A stretch of 64,000 bases of DNA from the NCBI RefSeq assembly GCF_019145195.1, contig NZ_JAHSTW010000008.1, forward strand, positions 62,001-126,000. The letters run 5' to 3'. The first letter of the stretch is position 1. Each line of letters opens with the position of its first letter. Positions 42,695-49,874 of this stretch are shown here, in pieces. This DNA is from Pseudomonas siliginis. GTDB taxonomy: Bacteria; Pseudomonadota; Gammaproteobacteria; Pseudomonadales; Pseudomonadaceae. The position numbers were made by a program, and so were the translations under genes. Below the pieces are notes generated by a model. It saw nothing but the letters and a program-made list of their open reading frames with translations. It made no database searches and was not told the DNA's origin.

Positions 42695-43651
42695 TCAGGT
42701 ATTGCGTCGGTCGATAAAACCCAAATGACGATACAACGCCTCGATGCGCGGCAACTCGCAGCCCGCCGCTTTCGCCGCCGCCAGTGGCCGGGCGTAGATC
42801 GCCTCCAGCTCCAGTGGGCGTTTGTGTGCAAAGTCGTGGTACATGCTCGGCCAGTAATCGGGCATTTTTTTTGTCATGGTGAACAGGTACTCGGCATAGC
42901 CGGGCGGGATCTCGTAACCACAGGCCTTGGCACCCTGAACCACTTCCGCCATCAACGCCTGAATCGACAGGCGGCTGTCAGCATCAGCCATCAGCGCTTC
43001 GGTTCCCGCGCCGAGCAATACCGAAAGTCCGTTATAGGGAATATTCCACACCAGTTTCTGCCAGCGCGCCTGATGCAGGTTGGCCATCGCCTGCGAGTCG
43101 ATGCCGGCGGCACGGAACAGTCCGGCTCCCTCCTCGACGATCGCCATGCGCGCTACTTCATCAATGGCCGAGCCGCTGTGATAACCGACATTCACCGCGC
43201 CAAGGGCCTGATGGGTAATCTGCCCCGGACCCTCGCGGTGCACGCAGATCAGGCACAGACCACCGAGCAGATGCAGCGAATCCGGCAACAGTGGTCGCAG
43301 GCTGTCTTCGACATCCAGACCGTTCTGCAGCAACAGCACTTTTGCGTCAGGTTTGGCGGCCTGAACGATCGCCGGGGCCAGACCGGCGTTGCTGGTGGTC
43401 TTGGTGCCGACCAGCAGCCAGTCACAGGGTGGCATGTCTTCGGCAGCGGAATAGGCATTGGCCGGATTCAACGTCAACGGCCCGTGCACCGCACTGTTGA
43501 TCTGCAAACCGCGCTCAGCCACTGCCGAGAATTCGCTGCGCAACAAGAAATGCACATCGAAACCGGCACGCGCCAGCATCACCCCGTAGAACCCGCCGAT
43601 TGCACCGGTGCCGATAATCCCCACCACCGGTTTGCTGACTGTCTCGCTCAT
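42695..43651 (-). CDS. 2-dehydropantoate 2-reductase-like protein (ApbA/PanE family)
   Basis: 318 residues. N-terminal NADP-binding motif VVGIIGTGAIGGFYGVMLARAG. The catalytic Lys and Asn regions (QARWQKLVWNIPYNGLSVLLG) fit the PanE family. Pantothenate synthesis is possible, but paralogues act on other 2-ketoacids and a dedicated panE may exist elsewhere. Its start overlaps the upstream thioredoxin stop by four bases (ATGA). Confidence 0.87.
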   Translation of the reverse strand: MSETVSKPVVGIIGTGAIGGFYGVMLARAGFDVHFLLRSEFSAVAERGLQINSAVHGPLTLNPANAYSAAEDMPPCDWLLVGTKTTSNAGLAPAIVQAAKPDAKVLLLQNGLDVEDSLRPLLPDSLHLLGGLCLICVHREGPGQITHQALGAVNVGYHSGSAIDEVARMAIVEEGAGLFRAAGIDSQAMANLHQARWQKLVWNIPYNGLSVLLGAGTEALMADADSRLSIQALMAEVVQGAKACGYEIPPGYAEYLFTMTKKMPDYWPSMYHDFAHKRPLELEAIYARPLAAAKAAGCELPRIEALYRHLGFIDRRNT

Positions 43652-44034
43652 GGCAACTCCTCTGCAATTCGACCCAGCGCCTGCGCCACTGCCTGGTTGA
43701 TTTGGTCAACCGTCAGACGAGTGTGCACTGCGCCAAAGAACTCGCCGTCGCGCACCACAAACAGCGCCGGCAAATGAAACACCTGATAACGCTCGACCAG
43801 GCCGCCGTTGTTGCCGGCGTCGATCCAGCACAGCCGATCGATCGCCAGTGGCATGCCCGGCAACACCTCGCGGGCATAACGACAACTGGTGCAGCCGACG
43901 CTGGTGAAGATCACCAGAGAAACGCCGCGCATCGCCAGCAGCCGCTGGTCGGCGTCGAAGTCGGTCAGCTCGGATTCGACCACTATACTGGGGGAAACAA
44001 TGTCAGATGGCCGACACAGGGAGTCTGTGCTCAT
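43648..44034 (-). CDS. Thioredoxin family protein (CTSC active site)
   Basis: 128 residues from ATG 44034. A GTG at 43983 is a shorter alternative. Thioredoxin fold with SLVIFTSVGCTSCRYAREVLP and cis-Pro FHLPALFVVRDGEFFGAV. The CTSC motif is not the standard CGPC, so its redox potential should differ. No signal peptide. Leads the minus-strand run. Its ATG overlaps the PilZ gene's ATG on the other strand. Confidence 0.8.
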   Translation of the reverse strand: MSTDSLCRPSDIVSPSIVVESELTDFDADQRLLAMRGVSLVIFTSVGCTSCRYAREVLPGMPLAIDRLCWIDAGNNGGLVERYQVFHLPALFVVRDGEFFGAVHTRLTVDQINQAVAQALGRIAEELP

Positions 44035-44476
44035 GGGACGTTTCATTCCTCATCCGGACGAAGTGCCGGTTGAATTGACGTTACTCAAGCCTGAATGCAT
44101 TTCCAGACAACAGCTGCACACTATCAGCCTCGGCGGCATCGCTTGCAATTACCACCGCGCCTGGCGCCACGGCACTGCGCTGCAAGTGCGCATGCCGACG
44201 CTGAATGCCGACTTCTGTTATCCGGGCTATGTGGCCTGGTGTCTGCGCCGTAAAAAAGGCTATCTGGTGGGCATCGCCTTCACTGACGAACAGACCCTGT
44301 TCAGCGCGCGAATGGGTGAGCAGGTGTGTCAGATCGAACGCTATTCGCGCATGCAGGACAGCCACGACGATCTGCAGGATAGTCAGGCGCTGGCCCTGCA
44401 GTGGGTCGAGGAGCACGCCGAAGAGTTCTCCCACGACAACCTGCGCAAGGCTTTTGCGCAGCCAGCGCTGGACTAA
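44033..44476 (+). CDS. PilZ domain-like protein, atypical
   Basis: 147 residues from ATG 44033, with AGGGAG ten bases upstream. An ATG at 44000 preceded by GGGGGAA is an alternative and would add 11 residues. A beta-barrel PilZ-like region contains HTISLGGIACNYHRAW, which resembles the (D/N)xSxxG motif with Thr in the first position. The RxxxR motif that clamps c-di-GMP is not evident. It may be a type II PilZ adaptor rather than a c-di-GMP receptor. Confidence 0.72.
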   Translation: MGRFIPHPDEVPVELTLLKPECISRQQLHTISLGGIACNYHRAWRHGTALQVRMPTLNADFCYPGYVAWCLRRKKGYLVGIAFTDEQTLFSARMGEQVCQIERYSRMQDSHDDLQDSQALALQWVEEHAEEFSHDNLRKAFAQPALD

Positions 44477-44605
44477 AGCACGGTTTGCCCATTGTCGAGC
44501 CGCCTCTGACGCGCTAAGGTTCGGCTCCCCCGACGCGCTAAATCTGCTGTGCTCCGCCGCGCGGGGATCGCTGGCGGCCGGCACCCGTGACCTGACGAGT
44601 AAACG

Positions 44606-45682
44606 ATGGCTGATTTACCGATCAACGACCTAAACGTCGCCTCTAACGAGACCCTGATCACTCCCGATCAGCTCAAGCGTGATATCCCCCTGAGCGACGC
44701 CGCCCTGCGCACCGTCACCAAGGGCCGCGAAGTCATTCGCAACATTCTCGATGGCACCGACCACCGTCTGTTCGTCGTGATCGGCCCGTGCTCGATTCAC
44801 GACATCAAGGCTGCCCACGAATACGCCGATCGCCTCAAGGTGCTCGCCGAGGAAGTCTCCGACACCCTGTATCTTGTCATGCGCGTGTATTTCGAGAAGC
44901 CGCGCACCACCGTCGGCTGGAAAGGTCTGATCAACGATCCGTATCTGGACGACTCGTTCAAGATCCAGGACGGTCTGCACATCGGTCGTCAGTTGCTGCT
45001 CGACCTGGCCGAGAAAGGCCTGCCGACCGCGACCGAAGCCCTCGACCCGATCTCCCCGCAGTATCTGCAGGATCTGATCAGCTGGTCGGCCATCGGCGCG
45101 CGTACCACCGAATCGCAGACTCACCGCGAAATGGCTTCCGGCCTGTCCTCGGCCGTCGGCTTCAAGAACGGCACCGACGGCGGCCTGACCGTGGCGATCA
45201 ACGCCTTGCAGTCGGTGTCCAGCCCGCACCGTTTCCTCGGCATCAACCAGGAAGGTGGCGTGTCGATCGTCACCACCAAAGGCAACGCCTACGGTCACGT
45301 GGTGCTGCGCGGCGGTAATGGCAAGCCGAACTATGATTCGGTCAGCGTGGCCCTGTGCGAGCAGGCGCTGAACAAGGCGAAGATCAAGCCGAACATCATG
45401 GTCGATTGCAGCCACGCCAACTCCAACAAGGACCCGGCCCTGCAACCGCTGGTGATGGAAAACGTCGCCAACCAGATCCTCGAAGGCAACCAGTCGATCA
45501 TCGGTCTGATGGTTGAGAGCCATTTGAACTGGGGCTGCCAGGCAATCCCGAAAGACCTCGCCGACCTGCAATACGGCGTGTCGATCACCGATGCCTGCAT
45601 CGATTGGTCTGCTACCGAAAACACCTTGCGCAGCATGCACGCCAAGCTCAAGGACGTATTGCCGAAGCGTCAGCGCACGTAA
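44606..45682 (+). CDS. Type I 3-deoxy-7-phosphoheptulonate synthase (AroF/G/H family)
   Basis: 358 residues. Diagnostic stretches are VVIGPCSIHDIKAAHEYA, RVYFEKPRTTVGWKG, EALDPISPQYLQDLISW, SSAVGFKNGTDG and VDCSHANSNKDP. Metal ligands Cys (GPCSIHD), His and Asp (DCSHAN, DACIDW) are present. It catalyses the first step of aromatic amino-acid synthesis. Which amino acid inhibits it cannot be read here. A bidirectional terminator follows. Confidence 0.95.
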   Translation: MADLPINDLNVASNETLITPDQLKRDIPLSDAALRTVTKGREVIRNILDGTDHRLFVVIGPCSIHDIKAAHEYADRLKVLAEEVSDTLYLVMRVYFEKPRTTVGWKGLINDPYLDDSFKIQDGLHIGRQLLLDLAEKGLPTATEALDPISPQYLQDLISWSAIGARTTESQTHREMASGLSSAVGFKNGTDGGLTVAINALQSVSSPHRFLGINQEGGVSIVTTKGNAYGHVVLRGGNGKPNYDSVSVALCEQALNKAKIKPNIMVDCSHANSNKDPALQPLVMENVANQILEGNQSIIGLMVESHLNWGCQAIPKDLADLQYGVSITDACIDWSATENTLRSMHAKLKDVLPKRQRT

Positions 45683-45701
45683 GCTGCGTTTTACGGGCAT
45701 A

Positions 45702-45731
45702 AAAAAACGCCGGACATTGTCCGGCGTTTTT
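45702..45731. terminator. Bidirectional terminator after the DAHP synthase gene
   Basis: ACGCCGGAC, loop ATT, GTCCGGCGT, flanked by an A-tract and a T-tract. Serves the converging synthase and GNAT genes. Confidence 0.93.
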
Positions 45732-45742
45732 GTGTGTGCGAT

Positions 45743-46024
45743 TCAGATCTTCGCGGCGCGGCGCTGATGGCGTTCCATGTAGCGCTCGACGTAGGAGCAT
45801 GACGGGATCACCGTGTAGCCCATTTCTTCGGCGTATTGCAGCGCGCGTTCGGTCAGCGCTGCGGCAATGCCACGGCCGCGCAGGGCATTGGGCACGAAGG
45901 TGCGGTAGATATCCAGGGTCTGCTTGCCCAGATCCATGTAGGTCAGGTAAGCACGATGACCGTCCACAGTGGTCTCGAATTGATGACCAGCCTGGTCATG
46001 GTGGATGGACAACGCCTCGCTCAT
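45743..46024 (-). CDS. GNAT-like N-acetyltransferase (YjdJ type)
   Basis: 93 residues, a minimal acetyltransferase. Acetyl-CoA loop RGRGIAAALTERALQYAEEMGYTVIPSCSYV, ending in a basic tail. Homologues such as YjdJ are about this length. Substrate unknown. Convergent with the DAHP synthase gene. Confidence 0.87.
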   Translation of the reverse strand: MSEALSIHHDQAGHQFETTVDGHRAYLTYMDLGKQTLDIYRTFVPNALRGRGIAAALTERALQYAEEMGYTVIPSCSYVERYMERHQRRAAKI

Positions 46025-46511
46025 CACTACTCCTCGCGGGTCTTGAATTGTGACCCCTACCTTACCGATGTTTTTCCGGCGAAGGAACATCTACGCCACC
46101 CCGTGCCTGATGGACACTGAGAAGAGCCACACCGATCTCGCGCAATCTGACACCTGCTGAATAGTAGGCACCATTGGCGAAAATGCTCAAGGTACGCTCG
46201 TCATCGGATGGTTTGCGTGCATTGGCATCGATGGTCGCAGGTTCGGCAGCAAGACAATCTTTGCGTGCCGTTTGCCTGAACATTGCCGGAATGTTGAGAC
46301 TTAAGACGTGCGACCTTTTTTAAAGTCACCTGTACATCAACAAAGATACGCGAAGCGCTTCGCAGAACCTGAACAAAAGTGTGGACGAATTCATTTAGAA
46401 AGACTTTAGCCGAAGTCGCAAAAACAGCGCGCGAGCGCGGGAACTTTTCCCGTTTGAGTCGCTCACGCCGGGGCTTGCAGCTGGATATTTTTTATACAGC
46501 GCAGTTAAAAG
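46025..46511. other. Unassigned intergenic region upstream of oprI
   Basis: With the oprI promoter and leader, this is about 640 bp without a convincing gene. It holds a perfect 14-bp palindrome GCGAAGCGCTTCGC (46350-46363) and a short hairpin CGGGAA-CTT-TTCCCG (near 46439). A 73-codon minus-strand frame at 46062-46283 has no ribosome site and no recognisable content. A small RNA is possible but not shown. Confidence 0.5.
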
Positions 46512-46540
46512 TTGCTCGAAAAAGAATCAACGCCTACAAT
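46512..46540 (+). promoter_or_regulatory. Sigma-70 promoter of oprI
   Basis: TTGCTC at 46512, 17-bp spacer, TACAAT at 46535, followed by a run of T. This would give an untranslated leader of about 115 nt, in line with the very high, stable expression known for oprI. Confidence 0.65.
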
Positions 46541-46663
46541 TTTTTTTGCTTCTTGCGCTACGTCAGTTTACTTACTACAAGTAATGGGTAGTATGTACGC
46601 CGGCTATTTCCTCAATCGTGAGGAGACAGCCACTTAATTTGAAAGTCCTTGAAGGGGAACACG

Positions 46664-46915
46664 ATGAACAACGTTCTGAAATTCTCTGCTCTGGCTCTGG
46701 CCGCAGTTCTGGCTACCGGTTGCAGCAGCGCATCGAAAGAAACCGAAGCACGTCTGACCGCTACTGAAGACGCAGCTGCTCGCTCCCAGGCTCGTGCAGA
46801 CGAAGCTTACCGTAAAGCTGATGAAGCTCTGGCTGCTGCTCAAAAAGCACAACAGACTGCTGACGAAGCTAACGAGCGTGCTCTGCGCATGCTGGAAAAA
46901 GCTAGCCGCAAGTAA
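46664..46915 (+). CDS. oprI: Outer-membrane lipoprotein OprI (Lpp-like)
   Basis: 83 residues. Signal peptide with lipobox LATGC (Cys20 lipidated), then a heptad-repeat, alanine-rich helix (ARSQARADEAYRKADEALAA) that forms a trimeric coiled coil, and a C-terminal Arg-Lys. The last lysine is where Braun-type lipoproteins are linked to peptidoglycan. AAGGGGAA precedes the ATG. Codon use is highly biased, as for an abundant protein. A terminator follows immediately. Confidence 0.97.
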   Translation: MNNVLKFSALALAAVLATGCSSASKETEARLTATEDAAARSQARADEAYRKADEALAAAQKAQQTADEANERALRMLEKASRK

Positions 46916-46938
46916 TAATCCCTCGGGATTGTTATCGA

Positions 46939-46968
46939 GCCGATCCGGTTTTCCGGGTCGGCTTTTTT
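46939..46968 (+). terminator. Terminator of oprI
   Basis: GCCGATCCGG, loop TTTT, CCGGGTCGGC, then TTTTTT. Confidence 0.92.
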
Positions 46969-46998
46969 GTGCCCGGTGCTTTTCCCCGGGCAATAAAA

Positions 46999-47029
46999 AA
47001 CCCGCCGACGCTGCTCGCATCGGCGGGTT
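46999..47029 (-). terminator. Terminator of the L,D-transpeptidase gene
   Basis: On the minus strand AACCCGCCGA, 11-base loop, TCGGCGGGTT followed by TTTT. It lies 12 bp after that gene's stop. Confidence 0.88.
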
Positions 47030-47040
47030 TCGATCAGCTC

Positions 47041-48030
47041 TTATTGCTGCAGATCGATCGGTGCACTGCTCACCATTGGCGCAGAGGTATTCGGCACGGC
47101 GATCTCTACCGGCAGGCCGTCTTCGGCCGCAACCACATCACGCACCACATCCCAGTTCATGCGCAGGTTGCTGGTGATGTCTTCACGCTTGAGCATCGCG
47201 TTGATCACCGCGGTGTGCTTGTCGACCACCGACGGGTTGCCCTTGTCGTCGAGCGGCGTGTGCGCTTCCAGATAGACCTTGCCGCCACTGCGACCGAACT
47301 TGTACGGGTCGTTGATGATGCGCACCGAGGTGCCGACCGGGACCATGCCGGCCATTTCCAGCACGTTGTTGTTGAACATGCGGAAGCAACCATGGCTGGT
47401 GCGCATGCCGATGCCGAACTTCTTGTTCGAACCGTGGATGAGGTAGCCCGGCGTGCCGAGGGTGAACTTGAACGGGCCCAGCGGGTTATCAGGACCGGCC
47501 GGCACCACATTCGGCAGCGGATCACCGTCAGCAGCGTGTTCGGCCTTGATCGAGGCCGGAGGCGTCCACGTCGGGTTCGGTGTCTTGGCGATGATCGAGG
47601 TGTGCGCGATCGGCGAGCCCCAGCCTTCACGGCCGATACCCAGCGGGAAGGTGTACACCACGTCACGGCCTTTCGGATAGTAATAGAGGCGGTATTCGGC
47701 GAGGTTGATGACGATGCCTTCCCGCGGGCCCGGTGGCAGGATGAAGCGCGTCGGCAGGACGATCTCGGTACCGGCCCCCGGCAGCCAGGCATCGATGCCC
47801 GGGTTGGCCGCAACCATTTCCGAATAACCCAGATCGTAGGTGGTACCCAGATCGGCGAAGGTGTCTTCGTACTTGGCTTTGATCACCTGCACCTGGCCGA
47901 CGATGTCTTCGCCGGGTGGTGGCAAGGGAAGCTCCAATGCAGCAACGGGGCCGGCCACACACAGGGCGGCAAGTGACAGGCAGCGGGTGACGGCAGGAAA
48001 GCGCGGCAACATCCGGAAAATCCTTCGCAT
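47041..48030 (-). CDS. L,D-transpeptidase (ErfK/YbiS/YcfS/YnhG family)
   Basis: 329 residues. A signal peptide (SLAALCVAGPVAA), a LysM-like segment (about 45-95), then a YkuD catalytic domain with YLIHGSNKKFGIGMRTSHGCFRM. It carries the catalytic Cys, His and Arg of the family. Periplasmic. Such enzymes crosslink meso-diaminopimelate or attach lipoproteins to peptidoglycan. It is convergent with oprI, so attachment of OprI is an attractive role, though unproven here. ATG 48030 is chosen over upstream starts because it gives a proper signal peptide. Confidence 0.92.
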   Translation of the reverse strand: MRRIFRMLPRFPAVTRCLSLAALCVAGPVAALELPLPPPGEDIVGQVQVIKAKYEDTFADLGTTYDLGYSEMVAANPGIDAWLPGAGTEIVLPTRFILPPGPREGIVINLAEYRLYYYPKGRDVVYTFPLGIGREGWGSPIAHTSIIAKTPNPTWTPPASIKAEHAADGDPLPNVVPAGPDNPLGPFKFTLGTPGYLIHGSNKKFGIGMRTSHGCFRMFNNNVLEMAGMVPVGTSVRIINDPYKFGRSGGKVYLEAHTPLDDKGNPSVVDKHTAVINAMLKREDITSNLRMNWDVVRDVVAAEDGLPVEIAVPNTSAPMVSSAPIDLQQ

Positions 48031-48119
48031 GATCATCAAGGGTATAAGAGCGCGATTGTACACCGCGGCTTGGGAATTCGGGGAGGTAGCACCGCTATTG
48101 GCGACGGGGTGCTTTCAAG

Positions 48120-48206
48120 GTGGGAGCGAGCCTGCTCGCGAAAGCAGTGTGTCAGCGACCATAAATGTCGATTGATAAACCCCTTCGCGAGCAGGCTCGC
48201 TGCCAC
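48120..48206. repeat. REP pair
   Basis: Inverted REP copies at 48120-48142 and 48184-48206, 41 bp apart. The right copy has one substitution (GCTGCCAC). Confidence 0.9.
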
Positions 48207-48223
48207 ACTTTGATCTTGAGCGC

Positions 48224-48517
48224 TCAGAGTTCGAAACGCAGCTCAGGCCAGATCGGCGACGTACCGCGCTTCTGCGATTCGAGAATCGCCCGGCACAGCG
48301 AGCACAGGCGCTGATCCTGGAACACCCGGCGATCAACATTCGACCAGCGCGGTTGCGCCGGCAGCAGAGTGCCGCACAGCGTGCGATCAGCCGAGCCACC
48401 GAGTTCCAGCTGACGCGTCACCAGATGCACCCGCACTTCCTGGCAGGCGAACAGATCCAGCTGCTCGTCAGGCTCGATCAGTTGGTAGGCAAACAGGGAC
48501 CAGGCAGGACGCGGCAT
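48224..48517 (-). CDS. Hypothetical protein with a CxxC motif
   Basis: 97 residues, soluble. Three cysteines in the second half (TLCGTLLP and RLCSLCRAILESQKRG) suggest a small zinc site. Starts MPRPAWSLFAYQLIEPDEQL. Conserved in Pseudomonas at this place, by recall (PA2855). Divergently arranged relative to nothing; it follows tesA on the same strand by 57 bp and could be co-transcribed. Function unknown. Confidence 0.7.
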   Translation of the reverse strand: MPRPAWSLFAYQLIEPDEQLDLFACQEVRVHLVTRQLELGGSADRTLCGTLLPAQPRWSNVDRRVFQDQRLCSLCRAILESQKRGTSPIWPELRFEL

Positions 48518-48574
48518 CGGGGGCTCCAAATTAGGGGGCGCCACATTAGCCGAAAGCCTGCCTGTAGAAAAGCC

Positions 48575-49180
48575 TCATAACAGCGGTTTTAGCGTCGGCC
48601 AGACATTTTCCAGCAACTTGCCCTGAGCCCCGGCAGCCGGGTGCAGACCGTCGGCTTGCATCAGGTCCGGATGACCACCGACACCTTCGAGAAAAAACGG
48701 CACCAACGGGATGTTTTTCTCTACGGCGAGCTTGCCGTAAACCTCGGCGAACGAATCGGTGTAGCGCTTGCCATAATTGGGTGGCAACTGCATGCCGAGC
48801 AGCAGCACTTTCGCGCCGCTCTGCCGCGAGCTGTCGATCATCGAGGCAAGATTTTGTTGCAATTGCGTTGGCGGCATCCCGCGCAGGCCGTCATTGCCAC
48901 CCAGCTCGAGGATCACCAACTCCGGCTTATGCTCTGCAAGCAGCGCCGGCAGCCGCGCCTGGCCTCCGGCACTGGTGTCGCCACTGATCGAGGCGTTGAC
49001 CACTTTATCGTCGAAACCCTCTTGTTTGAGGCGCTGCTCGAGCAGCGACACCCACCCCAGACGGGTATCCAGGCCGAAACCGGCGCTGATACTATCGCCA
49101 ACGATCAGGACAGTACCCGCCGCTGCGTTCTGGGCCATGCACATCAAGGCCAGGCCAGCACTCAAAAACCATACACGCAT
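48575..49180 (-). CDS. tesA: Multifunctional acyl-CoA thioesterase/arylesterase TesA (SGNH family)
   Basis: 201 residues. Signal peptide (MRVWFLSAGLALMCMAQNAAA), then SGNH blocks: GDSISAGFG (nucleophile Ser), SGDTSAGG, GGNDGLRG and the DGLHP Asp-His pair. Periplasmic esterase/thioesterase/protease I. The ATG at 49180 has GGAGA eight bases upstream. An ATG at 49192 would overlap the divergent ABC gene's start. The tesA / ybbA-ybbP neighbourhood is conserved from E. coli. Confidence 0.94.
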   Translation of the reverse strand: MRVWFLSAGLALMCMAQNAAAGTVLIVGDSISAGFGLDTRLGWVSLLEQRLKQEGFDDKVVNASISGDTSAGGQARLPALLAEHKPELVILELGGNDGLRGMPPTQLQQNLASMIDSSRQSGAKVLLLGMQLPPNYGKRYTDSFAEVYGKLAVEKNIPLVPFFLEGVGGHPDLMQADGLHPAAGAQGKLLENVWPTLKPLL

Positions 49181-49190
49181 CGGATTCTCC

Positions 49191-49874
49191 ATGGGCGCAA
49201 GCATTCTCACCGCGAAGAACCTCAGCAAAGTGGTCCCTAGCGCGGAAGGTGAACTGACTATCCTGCACGAACTCAGCCTGGAACTGAACAAGGGCGATAG
49301 CCTGGCCATCGTCGGCGCGTCCGGTTCCGGCAAATCCACCCTGCTCGGCCTGCTCGCCGGCCTCGACCTGCCCAGCAGCGGCGAAGTCACCCTCGCCGGC
49401 CAGGGCCTGAGCAATCTCGACGAAGACCAGCGCGCGCGAATCCGCGCCGAGCACGTCGGGTTTGTCTTCCAGTCATTTCAGTTGCTCGACAGTCTCAATG
49501 CACTGGAAAACGTCATGCTGCCGCTCGAACTCGACGGCCGCAAAGATGCCCGCGAGCGCGCCACGCAATTGCTCCAGCGCGTCGGCCTCGGCCAGCGCCT
49601 GACCCACTCGCCGCGCCAGCTCTCCGGCGGTGAACAGCAGCGCGTGGCCATCGCCCGCGCCTTCGCCGCCGAACCGGACGTGCTGTTCGCCGACGAGCCG
49701 ACCGGCAACCTCGACAGCCACACCGGCGAGCGCATCAGCGACTTGCTGTTCGAATTGAACAAGGAACGCGGCACCACCCTGGTGCTGGTGACCCACGACG
49801 AACGCCTGGCCCATCGCTGCCGGCGCCTGATCCGTCTTGAAGCCGGGCTGCTGGTCGCCCCTCTGGAGCCTTGA
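49191..49874 (+). CDS. ABC transporter ATP-binding protein, YbbA/LolD-like
   Basis: 227 residues. Walker A VGASGSGKSTLLG, Q-loop VFQSFQLL, signature LSGGEQQRVAIARAF, Walker B VLFADEPTGNLD and H-loop LVTHDERL. A MacB/LolD-type ATPase that pairs with an FtsX-like permease. Its TGA overlaps the permease ATG (TGATG). Start is divergent from tesA. The ribosome site is weak. Confidence 0.93.
   Translation: MGASILTAKNLSKVVPSAEGELTILHELSLELNKGDSLAIVGASGSGKSTLLGLLAGLDLPSSGEVTLAGQGLSNLDEDQRARIRAEHVGFVFQSFQLLDSLNALENVMLPLELDGRKDARERATQLLQRVGLGQRLTHSPRQLSGGEQQRVAIARAFAAEPDVLFADEPTGNLDSHTGERISDLLFELNKERGTTLVLVTHDERLAHRCRRLIRLEAGLLVAPLEP

Noticed and set aside
46062..46283. 73-codon minus-strand frame upstream of oprI
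   Set aside because: No ribosome site, no recognisable content; kept only as a note on the gap.
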